64,000 nt of DNA from Pontibacter burrus (GCF_010686685.1 NZ_JAAGWD010000004.1:1-64000), one strand, 5' to 3'. Positions 18,471-27,364 are shown, numbered from the stretch's first letter. Program-made: numbers and translations. The notes: generated by a model from the letters alone, not told the origin.

Positions 18471-18734
18471 TTACACCTGCCCAGAACTATTAAGTGTGCC
18501 GCCCTTTGAACTCCAGCATAAAAAGCATGTTTGAACATGATATATAGTGTAATTTCGATGTTGGAACACGAACTATATTATAAAATTTATACTATTCGTT
18601 AGAATATGGTATAACCTTTATTAGTTTGAATATTTGTTGATGAGTGAATGTAAATTATTGGTTAATAGGCTTGTGCTTTACTATATAGTTTTTTACTTTA
18701 CTTTCATGTTTAACTTTAACACCTTAAAAAATTT
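18471..18734. other. AT-rich leader of the metalloprotease gene
   Basis: About 260 AT-rich bases with no gene. TAACTTTA at 18711-18718 resembles the Bacteroidota -7 element (TAnnTTTG) and would give a short leader, but no clear -33 TTTG stands at the right distance, so the promoter is only a suggestion. Confidence 0.35.
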
Positions 18735-19535
18735 ATGAAAGTAAATCGTTTACTTATTGTTGGCGCGCTGGTAGCGGCCTTCGGTTTCACATCTTGCCAG
18801 CAGGATGAAGAAATTGTAACTCAGGACACTGTTTCTGAAAGTGCATTAACTCAGATCGCTGAGCTGGGATTCTATAACAAGAATGTACAGAAAGTAGATG
18901 GCGGTTATGTAGTAGAAGGAGACATCTTCCTGTCTGAGGCTGACCTGACTGCTGCCCACAATACCCAGGCATTACGCGTAGGCGAGTCGGAGCAGTACCG
19001 CACTACTAATCTGGTAAATGCGGGTACAGGCCGTAACATCACCATCTCCATGGATGCTTCGTTGCCTTCGACTTACGTAACAGCACTGGATGAAGCAATT
19101 GCTCGTTACAATGCTGAAGGTCTGACGATCACCATGAGCCGCGTTTCTTCTGGTGGTAACATCCACATTAAATCTTCACCAAAAGGAGCACAGTACCTGG
19201 CATCAGCTGGTTTCCCTACAGGAGGTAATCCTTACAAGGAAATCCTGGTACAGACGAGATTTATCGGCAGCAACCCGAACCAGGGATGGTTTGCTACTAT
19301 CCTGGCACACGAGATCGGTCACTGCATCGGCTTCCGTCACACAGACTATATGGATAGAAGCTACTCTTGCGGTGGTGGTTATGCTAACGAAGGCGCTTCT
19401 ACAGTAGGTGCTGTTCATATCCCGGGTACGCCAACAGGGCAGGATCCAAACTCATGGATGCTAGCTTGTATCGGTAACGGCCAGAACCGCCCGTTCAACT
19501 CGAACGACAAAACTGCCCTGAACTACCTGTACTAA
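18735..19535 (+). CDS. M57 / dual-action HEIGH metalloprotease, lipoprotein
   Basis: The 266-residue protein has a lipoprotein signal peptide with Cys21 (FTSC lipobox). The zinc-binding motif of metzincins is present: HEIGHCIGFRH (about residues 191-201), followed by a DYMDRSYSCGG segment and WMLACIG, which matches the HEIGH peptidase family of Bacteroidota (M57-like). It is expected to be a surface or periplasmic zinc protease; the acidic region just after the Cys (QQDEE) is like lipoprotein export signals known for surface lipoproteins in this phylum. The substrate is unknown. Monocistronic between two terminators. Confidence 0.88.
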   Translation: MKVNRLLIVGALVAAFGFTSCQQDEEIVTQDTVSESALTQIAELGFYNKNVQKVDGGYVVEGDIFLSEADLTAAHNTQALRVGESEQYRTTNLVNAGTGRNITISMDASLPSTYVTALDEAIARYNAEGLTITMSRVSSGGNIHIKSSPKGAQYLASAGFPTGGNPYKEILVQTRFIGSNPNQGWFATILAHEIGHCIGFRHTDYMDRSYSCGGGYANEGASTVGAVHIPGTPTGQDPNSWMLACIGNGQNRPFNSNDKTALNYLY

Positions 19536-19575
19536 GCCTCAGAGCACCTAAAAACTACCTTAAAACAAACAGAAG

Positions 19576-19605
19576 CAGCTCCCGCCAACGCGGGGGCTGT
19601 TTTTG
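19576..19605 (+). terminator. Terminator of the M57 protease gene
   Basis: CAGCTCCCGC pairs with GCGGGGGCTG around CAAC (one G-T pair), followed by TTTTTG and more T. Confidence 0.88.
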
Positions 19606-19704
19606 TTTTATAGCTGCCTGAAGCATCGGGAAGAAAGGTTTTCCCTGAGCCGCAGATTTATGGGTTGAGATGGATTTATTTGATTGGGTCTGGCTATTGC
19701 TGAA

Positions 19705-19812
19705 ACTATAGTTTTATAGTTAAAATTTAGTTAACATTTTAACCCACCCCTACCCCTCCCAAGAGGGGAATTTCGGCTATAGTTATAGTTCGAACTATAG
19801 TTCTATAGTTTT
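19705..19812. repeat. Dense cluster of AACTATAGTT palindromes plus a C-rich repeat
   Basis: Within about 110 bases the CTATAG core occurs four times, usually flanked by AA and TT, around a CCCACCCCTACCCCTCCC...GAGGGG repeat. It is one of three spacers (with about 46100-46440 and 55620-56110) where these palindromes are concentrated. Confidence 0.75.
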
Positions 19813-19909
19813 AACTCGGTCTATAATTACAGACCGCGAACAGGACAGGTTTACCTGTCCCCTTGGAACTACTACCACAGAAAAGCCAAGCAACTATAGC
19901 TGTTCAATC

Positions 19910-20115
19910 AAACTATAGGTTAGCTATCGAAGGATCACAGTCTTTGGGTTGAGTGCCTTTGACTTGTTGCGGTGCCGTCAGGCAACCCGAGCGCAGCGAG
20001 GGTAGCAAGAAGGCAGCAGCGCGATGCCCAAAGACGGGGCCTCGCGGCCGTGAGTGCACCAAAGCAAGAGATGAAACTGTAGGCTTTTAGAGCTCCTAGG
20101 ATGAAAAGTAACTAT
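19910..20115 (+). repeat. Dispersed ~200-bp element, copy A
   Basis: This GC-rich block begins AGCTATCGA, continues with CAGTCTTTGGGTTGAG and TTTGACTTGTTGCGGTGCCG, and ends AGAGCTCC followed by AGTAACTATAG. It matches, in reverse orientation, the block at 55787-55998 over nearly its whole length with roughly 85-90 percent identity by eye. Both ends lie at AACTATAG-like palindromes. No open reading frame survives in both copies, so it looks like a non-coding repeat or structured RNA rather than a gene. Confidence 0.8.
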
Positions 20116-20167
20116 AGCACGAACTGCTTGTTCCCAGTGGCAACTATAGTTTGCTATAAGACAAATA

Positions 20168-20247
20168 AGATGTCTCGACTGACGCTCGACATGACAAAAA
20201 ATAAACTATAGGACACATAAGTTGTCTCGACTGCGCTCGACATGACA
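20168..20247 (+). repeat. Two direct copies of a ~30-bp repeat related to the GIY-YIG flanking repeat
   Basis: TGTCTCGACTGACGCTCGAC followed by ATGACA (20171-20196), and TGTCTCGACTGCGCTCGAC followed by ATGACA (20223-20247), are near-identical direct repeats about 50 bases apart. They share the layout TCTC, a variable middle, then TCGA(C/G)ATGACA with the 37-bp inverted repeats around the GIY-YIG gene at 43211. Confidence 0.7.
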
Positions 20248-20315
20248 GAAGGAAACTATAACACGCTAGAATAACTATAACCTAAGTTGGGTCACTACAT
20301 TCCAAACCTTATAAA

Positions 20316-20355
20316 ACAAAAAGAGCTGAAACAGCACTTCACTGTTTCAGCTCTT
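20316..20355 (-). terminator. Terminator of the manC-kpsF transcript
   Basis: AAGAGCTGAAACAG pairs with CTGTTTCAGCTCTT (14-bp perfect stem), followed on the minus strand by a TTTTTGTTTT tract. Confidence 0.92.
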
Positions 20356-20377
20356 CTATAGTCAGATCGTTATAAAC

Positions 20378-21454
20378 TTAAATATAATTCTGTCCTTTCT
20401 TATACTTGGCATCAGCTGTAAACTCCTTTACCTTCTGCTCTTCATCCAGCTTGCAGATCATCAGCACATTGTCGTGTTCGGCTACGATAAAACCTTCCAG
20501 GCCTTGTAGTACTACCAAACGGTTTTTCGGAGTTTTGATGATGCAGTTTTTGGTGTCGTAAAGCATCACGTCGCCATCCACCACGTTGTCGCTTTCGTCT
20601 TTGTTGCTGATAGTGTAAAGCGAGTTCCAGGTGCCTAGGTCTGACCAGCCGATATCGCTGAGTACTACGTACACGTTATCCACTTTCTCCATAATGCCAT
20701 AGTCTATAGAGATGTTGCGGCAATGCGAGTAGGCTTTTGTAATGAAGTTAGATTCTTCGGCAGTATTGTATTTGCTGCCACCTTCTTCAAATATCTCCGA
20801 AACCTCTGGCAGGTGCTGGCGGAAGGCGCGAAGGATACTTTGTACGTTCCAGATAAAAATACCTGAGTTCCAGACAAAATCGCCGCTGTTCAGGAACATC
20901 TGGGCCAGTTCCAGGTTCGGTTTTTCGGTAAAGGTCTTTACTTTCTTAATTGGCTGGTCGCCATCCGCAATAAACTGGATGTAGCCGTAACCTGTATCCG
21001 GGCGGCTTGGCGTAATGCCCAGCGTAATAAGTACGTTATCAGAAGCAGCTGCATCCAGCGCTGTGCAGATAACCTGGTTGAATGCCTCCTGTTTCAGTAC
21101 CACATGGTCTGATGGGGTAACGATCAGGTTTGCGTCCGGATTGATCTGTGCTATTTTGTAGGAAGCATAGGCAATACAAGGTGCCGTGTTGCGGCCTACT
21201 GGCTCAAGCAGAATCTGGTTGTCGCTAAGCTGGGGTAACTGCTCTTTTACCAGGTGCTCATAGTCTTTGTTTGTAACTACAAAAATGTTCTCGGTAGGGC
21301 AGATATCCTCAAAACGCTTTAACGTCATTTGGAGCATTGTTTCGCCGGTGCCCAGCACATCGTGAAACTGCTTAGGAAAGTTGGTACGGCTAATTGGCCA
21401 GAAGCGGCTTCCGATGCCGCCAGCCATTATTACCACAAAGGTATCGTTGTTCAT
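20378..21454 (-). CDS. manC: Mannose-1-phosphate guanylyltransferase
   Basis: The protein opens with the nucleotidyltransferase signature VVIMAGGIGSRFWPISR followed by PKQF, continues with LEPVGRNTAPCIAYA and TPSDHVV, and has FTEKP and WNSGIFIW, all typical of GDP-mannose pyrophosphorylases. It makes GDP-mannose from mannose-1-phosphate and GTP for polysaccharide and glycolipid synthesis. It lacks the long C-terminal isomerase domain of bifunctional enzymes. I chose the ATG at 21454 (MNNDTF); an upstream ATG at 21472 would overlap the kpsF stop and adds six residues not needed by the fold. It is downstream of kpsF in one transcript. Confidence 0.93.
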   Translation of the reverse strand: MNNDTFVVIMAGGIGSRFWPISRTNFPKQFHDVLGTGETMLQMTLKRFEDICPTENIFVVTNKDYEHLVKEQLPQLSDNQILLEPVGRNTAPCIAYASYKIAQINPDANLIVTPSDHVVLKQEAFNQVICTALDAAASDNVLITLGITPSRPDTGYGYIQFIADGDQPIKKVKTFTEKPNLELAQMFLNSGDFVWNSGIFIWNVQSILRAFRQHLPEVSEIFEEGGSKYNTAEESNFITKAYSHCRNISIDYGIMEKVDNVYVVLSDIGWSDLGTWNSLYTISNKDESDNVVDGDVMLYDTKNCIIKTPKNRLVVLQGLEGFIVAEHDNVLMICKLDEEQKVKEFTADAKYKKGQNYI

Positions 21455-21464
21455 GGGTGTTGTC

Positions 21465-22436
21465 TTATACAAGTCCTTCTTTCAGGAGGTCGTGCAGGTG
21501 CACAAAGCCTTCAAATTGTCCGGAGTTGGTTACAATTAATTGCGTTATATTTTTCTCCTGCATAATGGCCATCGCTTCAGCAGCGTATTGGTCTGGCTCT
21601 ATCGTTAGCGGAGAGGCAGTCATAATATCAGAAGCTTTGATGCCTTCTGTCGACTCATATTTGTCCAACATACGGCGAAGGTCGCCATCGGTTATGATCC
21701 CGACCAGCTCATTCGAATTTTCTTTCACTACAGCCGTGGCGCCCAGTCTTTTAGAAGAAATCTCTATAATTATCTGGCGCAGGTTAGCGTTCTCAGTAAC
21801 CCTGGGGGCCTGGTTTTGCTTATAGATATCCTCTACTTTCAGATACAGACGCTTACCAAGTGAGCCTCCCGGGTGCAAACGTGCAAAATCGGCGCTGCTG
21901 AAACCGCGTGCTTCCAGCAGGCAAACTGCAAGGGCATCGCCAAGCGCAAGGGCAGCTGTAGTGCTGGTGGTTGGTGCCAGGTTATTAGGGCAGGCTTCGC
22001 GCTCTACATTGGCATTAAGCACAAAGTCAGAGTTTTCGGCCAGGTAAGAATCCGTGCTGGACACAAGTGCTACCAGTTTGGAACCTTTGCGCTTCAGCAG
22101 GGGTACTAAAACTTTGATCTCGGGTGTGTTGCCACTTTTAGAGATGCAGATCACGAAGTCTTCGGATTGTATCATACCCAGATCTCCGTGTATGGCATCG
22201 GCAGCATGCATAAACAAAGCAGGGGTGCCGGTGGAGTTTAGGGTTGCTACGATTTTTTGGGCTATATTAGCACTTTTACCAATACCGGTCACAACTACGC
22301 GACCTTTTATGTGTAAAATAGCTTCGACGCATTTTTCAAAATCTTCGTCGATAAAATCTGCCAGTCTGGCGATTGCTTCGGCCTCAGATAGTAAGACTTT
22401 TTTTGCTATTTGGGTTATATTATTAATCAGATTCAA
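21465..22436 (-). CDS. kpsF: KpsF/GutQ family sugar-phosphate isomerase (arabinose-5-phosphate isomerase)
   Basis: The 323-residue protein has an N-terminal SIS domain (VVVTGIGKSANIAQKIVATLNSTG and the CISKSGNTPE loop, about 45-110) and two C-terminal CBS domains (about 205-323). The order and length are those of D-arabinose-5-phosphate isomerase, which converts ribulose-5-phosphate to arabinose-5-phosphate for Kdo in lipopolysaccharide. Its neighbour makes GDP-mannose, so both supply envelope sugar precursors. It is divergent from recQ. Confidence 0.92.
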   Translation of the reverse strand: MNLINNITQIAKKVLLSEAEAIARLADFIDEDFEKCVEAILHIKGRVVVTGIGKSANIAQKIVATLNSTGTPALFMHAADAIHGDLGMIQSEDFVICISKSGNTPEIKVLVPLLKRKGSKLVALVSSTDSYLAENSDFVLNANVEREACPNNLAPTTSTTAALALGDALAVCLLEARGFSSADFARLHPGGSLGKRLYLKVEDIYKQNQAPRVTENANLRQIIIEISSKRLGATAVVKENSNELVGIITDGDLRRMLDKYESTEGIKASDIMTASPLTIEPDQYAAEAMAIMQEKNITQLIVTNSGQFEGFVHLHDLLKEGLV

Positions 22437-22462
22437 GTTAAATTTGTGTTAATGTACGCTTA

Positions 22463-22494
22463 TTTGAGTACGTTGCAACTTTATTAATTTTTGC
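22463..22494 (+). promoter_or_regulatory. Probable promoter of recQ
   Basis: TTTG (22463-22466) and TAATTTTTG (22485-22493) are separated by 18 bases, close to the Bacteroidota sigma-A pattern of a -33 TTTG and a -7 TAnnTTTG. The element ends about ten bases before the recQ ATG. Confidence 0.45.
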
Positions 22495-22503
22495 AGGAAT
22501 TAC

Positions 22504-24667
22504 ATGTCAGTTAAAGAGATCAATCTCAAGAACAAATTAAAGGAAGTTTTTGGGTATAATCAATTCAGAGGCAACCAGGAGCTGATAATAAACAATATTA
22601 TCAACGGGAAAAACACCTTTGTGATTATGCCTACAGGCGCCGGCAAGTCGTTGTGCTATCAACTGCCTGCTTTATCGCTTCCGGGCACGGCTATAGTTAT
22701 ATCGCCGCTAATTGCGCTCATGAAAAACCAGGTAGACCAGTTGAATGCCTTCGGGGTAAATGCGCACTTCCTGAACTCTACGCTGTCGAAGGCCGAGATG
22801 AATAAGGTGAAGAAGGAAACCCTGGCCGGTGAAGTAAAGCTTTTGTATGTGGCTCCGGAGTCGCTTACAAAAGATGAAACACTGGAGTTTCTGCGTGCTT
22901 CTAACATCTCGTTTGTAGCTATAGATGAGGCACACTGTATCTCGGAGTGGGGGCACGACTTCCGCCCGGAGTACCGCCGCATCCGTGGTATTATAGACCA
23001 GATCGGTAACCTGCCAATTATAGCCCTTACAGCTACAGCCACGCCAAAGGTGCAGCTCGATATACAGCGCAACCTGCAGATGGATGATGCTTCGGTGTTC
23101 AAGTCGTCGTTTAACCGTACCAACCTGTATTACGAGGTACGCCCTAAGCATAAGACCAAGAAGCAGGTAATTAAATACATTAAAAAGAACAAAGGCAAGA
23201 GCGGTATTGTGTACTGCCTGAGCCGTAAGAAAGTAGAAGAGATAGCTGAGCTACTGCGCGTAAACGATATTAAAGCGCTGCCTTACCATGCCGGTCTGGA
23301 TGCCAGCATACGTATGGCCAACCAGGATGCCTTCCTGAACGAAGAGGCTGATGTGATTGTGGCAACTATAGCTTTTGGTATGGGTATCGACAAGCCGGAT
23401 GTGCGCTTTGTAATTCACTACGATACACCGAAATCTATAGAAGGTTACTACCAGGAAACAGGGCGCGCCGGTCGCGATGGACTGGAAGGTAACTGCCTGA
23501 TGTTCTATAGTTACGACGACATTGTAAAGCTTGAGAAATTTAATAAAGATAAGCCGGTAACCGAGCGCGACAACTCAAAGCTGTTGCTGCAGGAAATGGC
23601 CGCCTACGCCGACTCTGCCGTTTGCCGCCGCAAGCAGTTGCTGCACTACTTTGGCGAGGCTTATGAAAAAGACTGCGGTTTCTGCGACAACTGCCTTCAC
23701 CCGAAAGAGCGGTTTGAAGCGCAGGAAGAAGTGGTGAAAGCCCTGAAAGCAGTAGAGCAGACCGGAGAGCGTTTTGGGATAGAGCACATTACTGCTGTAC
23801 TTACAGGCCTGCGTAACCAGCATGTAAGCAGCTACGAGCACGATAAACTGGAAGTATTTGCAGCAGGCAAAGACCAGGATGTACAGTTCTGGAGTTCGGT
23901 ACTGCGCCAGGTGTTGCTGTCTGAGTTCCTGGAGAAGGACATTGAGAACTTTGGCGTTGTGAAGCTGACAGATAAAGGCAGAGCGTTTATACAGAAGCCA
24001 CACCCTATCGAGCTGACGAAAGACCACAACTTTGAGCAGGAAGTAAAAGAAGACGAGGAAAAAGAAGAAACACAGGCCCAAGCTACTCTTCGACCTGTTG
24101 AAAAACCTGCGCAAAAAGCTGGCAAAAGAGAAAGGCCTGCCGCCATACGTGCTGTTCCAGGATCCGTCTTTAAAAGAGATGGCTACTGTTTACCCGACTA
24201 CCAAAGAAGACCTGGCGCATATTGCCGGCGTGGGTATGGGTAAGGTGCAGAAGTTCGGTAAGCCGTTCCTGGATATGATCACGAAGTATGTAGAGGAGAA
24301 CGACATTGTAACTGCCGCCGATGTGGTAGTGAAAACTACAGTTAACAAGTCTAAGATCAAGATCTACATTATTCAGCAGATAGATAAGAAGGTTGACCTG
24401 GAAGAGATCGCGTCCTCTAAAGACCTGACCATGCAGGAGCTGATTGAGGAGATTGAGCACATCTGCTACTCCGGCACCAAGCTGAACCTTAACTACTATA
24501 TCAACAGCATTCTGGATGACGAGCGCCAGGAGGAGATTTACGACTACTTTATGAATGCCAGCACCGACAACATCGGGGTTGCGCTGAAGGAGTTAGGTAC
24601 CGATGATTACACGGAAGAAGATCTACGCCTGATGCGTATCAAGTTCCTGAGCGAGTATGCAAATTAA
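22504..24667 (+). pseudogene. recQ: ATP-dependent DNA helicase RecQ, split by a frameshift
   Basis: The first frame (22504 to a stop at 24243) encodes the whole helicase core: Walker A in MPTGAGKSLCYQLP (about residue 41), the DEAH box IDEAHC (140), the arginine-finger QETGRAGRDG segment and the zinc-binding Cys cluster ending CGFCDNC (about 395). After an acidic linker (EVKEDEEKEE, about 24045-24075) that frame turns into unrelated sequence. The plus-one frame reads KLLFDLLKNLRKKLAKEKGLP and then a complete HRDC domain to 24667. A full RecQ of about 720 residues is therefore recovered by one frame change, most simply an extra base in the run of A at 24059-24063. It may be a real mutation, a programmed shift or a sequencing error. 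Confidence 0.85.
24098..24667 (+). CDS. RecQ C-terminal HRDC fragment (downstream part of the frameshifted recQ)
   Basis: This 189-residue open frame begins inside recQ and carries LRKKLAKEKGLPPYVLF, the usual start of an HRDC domain (nucleic-acid binding, about residues 1-80), then a helical RecQ C-terminal extension. It is not expected to be an independent gene; its frame continues upstream as far as the frameshift near 24060-24090 without a good start. It is listed separately because automated annotation would probably call it as its own protein. Confidence 0.6.
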   Translation: MKNLRKKLAKEKGLPPYVLFQDPSLKEMATVYPTTKEDLAHIAGVGMGKVQKFGKPFLDMITKYVEENDIVTAADVVVKTTVNKSKIKIYIIQQIDKKVDLEEIASSKDLTMQELIEEIEHICYSGTKLNLNYYINSILDDERQEEIYDYFMNASTDNIGVALKELGTDDYTEEDLRLMRIKFLSEYAN

Positions 24668-24712
24668 TTGTTACTTGATGATCGCTGATAATTTTTCAGC
24701 ATAAGTATAGCT

Positions 24713-24745
24713 AAAAGCCGTTGTAGTAATACAGCGGCTTTTTTG
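24713..24745 (+). terminator. Terminator of recQ
   Basis: AAGCCG-T-TGTA pairs with TACA-G-CGGCTT around a short loop, followed by TTTTTTG. Confidence 0.85.
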
Positions 24746-24865
24746 TTTCGAAAGGGTATAAGCCTATAGTTGCTCAACTATAAAACTATAGTTTGTGCTG
24801 CATGGGCAACTATAAATCTTTAACTTCGCAGCAGGGAGTACAGCAATCAACAATTAGCAAAAACT

Positions 24866-26158
24866 ATGAACGTACTGATAATTGGGTCCGGAGCCCGTGA
24901 ACATACCATCGCCTGGAAACTGAAGCAGAGCGAATACTGTGAAGAAGTATTTGTGGCACCCGGTAATGCCGGAACTATGGCCTATGGCACCCACGCCAGT
25001 GTTAACATTCACGATTTTGAAGAACTAGCCAAGTTTGCTACCGACTTCAATATTATGATGCTGGTGGTGGGTCAGGAGAACTCGCTGGTAGAAGGCATTC
25101 ACGATTATTTTCAGGAAAAAGAGTACCTGAAACATATTCTGGTGATCGGGCCTAAAAAAGCCGGTGCTCTGCTAGAGGGTAGCAAAGATTTCTGTAAAGC
25201 ATTTCTGCAGAAGTATAACATCCCGACTGCCCGCTACAAAACCTTTACCGAAGAAAATTACCGCGAAGCTGTAGAATACCTGCGCAACCATAGTTACCCG
25301 GTGGTGCTGAAGGCCGACGGACTTGCTGCCGGAAAAGGCGTTATCATATCGCATGATTTTGAGCATGCGCTGGATGCCCTGGAAGATATGCTGCGCAACA
25401 ACCGATTTGGCAAAGCAGGTAGTAAAGTAGTGATTGAAGAATACCTGCAGGGTATTGAGGTGTCTGTGTTTATTTTAACCGATGGCAGAGAGTATGTATT
25501 GCTGCCCGAAGCCAAAGATTATAAGCGCATAGGCGAAGGCGATGCCGGACTTAATACAGGTGGCATGGGAGCAATTTCGCCGGTGCCGTTTGCCGATGAG
25601 GTATTTATGCAGAAGGTGAAAGAGCGCGTAATAGAGCCAACTATAGCCGGTCTGCAGCAGGAAGGTATAGACTATACCGGTTTCCTGTTTATCGGGTTGA
25701 TGAGCGTGAACGGTGAGCCTTATGTAATTGAATATAACGTACGCCTCGGCGACCCTGAAACTGAAGCCATTCTGCCGCGCATTAAATCAGACTTGTTCGA
25801 GCTGTTCAAATCGCTGCACGACCATACCTTGGGCAGCTATCAACTGGAAGTAGATCCGCGTACGGCTGCTACAGTATTCCTGGTATCAGGTGGCTATCCG
25901 GAAGGCTTTGAGAAAGGCAAAGAGATCTCAGGCCTGGATAAGGTAAGTCCGGATGTGCTGGTGTTTCATGCCGGTACCAAAAAAGTGGACGATAAACTGG
26001 TAAACAGCGGCGGACGCGTGATAGCTGTAACAGCCCTGGGCGATACGATGGAAGAAGCACTGGCTAAAGCAAACCAGGCCGCCGAAACTATAACCTGGCA
26101 AGACCGCTACTACCGCCGCGACATTGGTTTTGACCTACGTCAGGCGCGTGTACAGTAA
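24866..26158 (+). CDS. purD: Phosphoribosylamine--glycine ligase (GAR synthetase)
   Basis: The 430-residue ATP-grasp enzyme opens with MNVLIIGSGAREHTIAWKL, the standard PurD start, and has VLKADGLAAGKGVII, VVIEEYLQGIEVSVF, GLNTGGMGAISPVPF and EYNVRLGDPETEAIL. It joins phosphoribosylamine and glycine in purine synthesis in the cytoplasm. It is a third purine gene in the window besides purS and purQ, all separately located. It is monocistronic and ends at a strong bidirectional terminator. Confidence 0.96.
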   Translation: MNVLIIGSGAREHTIAWKLKQSEYCEEVFVAPGNAGTMAYGTHASVNIHDFEELAKFATDFNIMMLVVGQENSLVEGIHDYFQEKEYLKHILVIGPKKAGALLEGSKDFCKAFLQKYNIPTARYKTFTEENYREAVEYLRNHSYPVVLKADGLAAGKGVIISHDFEHALDALEDMLRNNRFGKAGSKVVIEEYLQGIEVSVFILTDGREYVLLPEAKDYKRIGEGDAGLNTGGMGAISPVPFADEVFMQKVKERVIEPTIAGLQQEGIDYTGFLFIGLMSVNGEPYVIEYNVRLGDPETEAILPRIKSDLFELFKSLHDHTLGSYQLEVDPRTAATVFLVSGGYPEGFEKGKEISGLDKVSPDVLVFHAGTKKVDDKLVNSGGRVIAVTALGDTMEEALAKANQAAETITWQDRYYRRDIGFDLRQARVQ

Positions 26159-26172
26159 CTATAAACTATAGT

Positions 26173-26210
26173 AACAGAAAAGGCCGGTTGCAAAACCGGC
26201 CTTTTCTGTT
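26173..26210. terminator. Bidirectional terminator between purD and the bacilliredoxin gene
   Basis: AACAGAAAAGGCCGGTT pairs perfectly with AACCGGCCTTTTCTGTT (17 bp) around a four-base loop between convergent genes. Confidence 0.93.
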
Positions 26211-26227
26211 GTTAAGCAGCGCTATAG

Positions 26228-26650
26228 TTAGCAGTATGCTTCAAATGCACCTTTCAGGTTATCAACAATGCGATTAAGCTCGTTGCCCTCAATGTGGTAG
26301 CGCTCGATCATGTGCACCAGCTCGCCATTCTTGAAAAGGGCGATAGATGGAGATGATGGTGGGTAAGGCAGCATGAACTCACGAGCCTTGGCAACGGCAT
26401 CAGCTTCCATGCCGGCAAAAACCGTAATCAGTTTATCAGGCTTCTGGTCAGCAGCAGCAACAGCCATTTTAAGAGCAGGACGCGCTTTAGAGGCCGCGCA
26501 ACCGCAAACAGAGTTAACTGCTACCAGTACTGTTCCCTCTTTAGCAGAAAGTACTTGCTCTACTTCTTCAGGAGTCATCAGTTGCTCAAAGCCTGCAGAG
26601 GTAAGGTCCTCGCGGATCGGGGCAACCATATATTCAGGATACATTCCCAT
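26228..26650 (-). CDS. BrxA/BrxB family bacilliredoxin
   Basis: The 140-residue protein has the CGC active-site motif in VNSVCGCAASKARPAL and the PPSSPSIALFKNGELVHMIERYHIEG stretch that define the YphP/YqiW (bacilliredoxin) family. In Bacillus these remove bacillithiol from oxidised proteins; Bacteroidota homologues are common, and whether this host makes bacillithiol cannot be judged from the window. Cytoplasmic and monocistronic. The length is that of the family. Confidence 0.92.
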   Translation of the reverse strand: MGMYPEYMVAPIREDLTSAGFEQLMTPEEVEQVLSAKEGTVLVAVNSVCGCAASKARPALKMAVAAADQKPDKLITVFAGMEADAVAKAREFMLPYPPSSPSIALFKNGELVHMIERYHIEGNELNRIVDNLKGAFEAYC

Positions 26651-26950
26651 AATCGGTCTTATTTAAGAGTAAAACTTGAATTGCAAAGGTACAAAACAAT
26701 TAACACATACTAAAGGCGCAAAGTGCCATCCCGGTAACAGCCCAACTATAGTTAGCTACATGGTTGTAATAGTAAAGAATTGCATTGTTTTATGAAAGAA
26801 TGCAGCTGGTAAAACTCTTTTTGAACTTGTAAGTATATGGAGCCATGGGGATAACGTAGCCCGATGATTTTCTGAGCTCCTGGCCGGATTATAATAATTC
26901 TGTCAGCCTGTAGAGTCAGTTGTGTAAGTATCATCTAAACCTCTGCAATT
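26651..26950. other. Spacer without recognised gene
   Basis: About 300 bases upstream of the bacilliredoxin gene (on its strand) and of the orphan at 26951. One AACTATAGTT palindrome lies at about 26743. I see no RNA gene or convincing reading frame. Confidence 0.4.
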
Positions 26951-27304
26951 ATGCTGCAAGCACATCACCCTTCTGTGAGCCAGCCACAGGTTCGCTACTT
27001 TTACATGTCTGCCTCCGATAGTAAGGCAGCAGAGATCATTGCTATAGTTAACAGCGACGCTGATGTAATCCGGATTCCGGTCCCGGAAGAAGATGTGATA
27101 CTGCAGGCATTTTTTCAGCGCGATGTTACTACATACGAGACTGCCCGGTTTGGAGAAGCCGCAACATGGCGCATCTTTAACTCCTGGGAAAAGCTGGAAA
27201 CCGACCATGCCAGGTACAATGTTTGCCCTGATGTGCTGGAAATGCTATTGATATGCAAAGCAGCCATGCCACTGCAAGAGCAATACACTATGGCCAAAGT
27301 CTAA
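26951..27304 (+). CDS. Hypothetical protein (117 residues)
   Basis: I do not recognise this family. The protein has no signal peptide or membrane segment and is mixed in composition, with a strand-rich middle (DADVIRIPVPEEDVILQAFF) and a C-terminal helix ending in a Met/Lys-rich tail. Codon use looks coding in this frame, with no competing frame on the opposite strand of similar length. It is divergent from the bacilliredoxin gene and convergent with the barrel protein at 27365. Confidence 0.6.
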   Translation: MLQAHHPSVSQPQVRYFYMSASDSKAAEIIAIVNSDADVIRIPVPEEDVILQAFFQRDVTTYETARFGEAATWRIFNSWEKLETDHARYNVCPDVLEMLLICKAAMPLQEQYTMAKV

Positions 27305-27364
27305 ACTCACAAACTTTAGCTTAACGCCCGCTCTGCTTTTAACCTGTAATAATTAAGAAAAGGA

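Noticed and set aside
19922..20100. Short coding gene within the dispersed element
   Set aside because: Neither copy keeps a common frame; a stop (TGA after GGCCG) interrupts the best frame.
20168..20247. Possible short CRISPR array
   Set aside because: Only two units, no further spacing regularity and no cas gene in the window; the units instead resemble the GIY-YIG repeat.
21394..22452. 143- and 132-residue open frames on the plus strand
   Set aside because: They lie opposite the manC start and kpsF, both solid genes, and show no domain of their own.
23575..24146. 179- and 104-residue open frames on the minus strand
   Set aside because: Antisense to the recQ helicase core; Phe/Leu/Ser-rich shadow frames.
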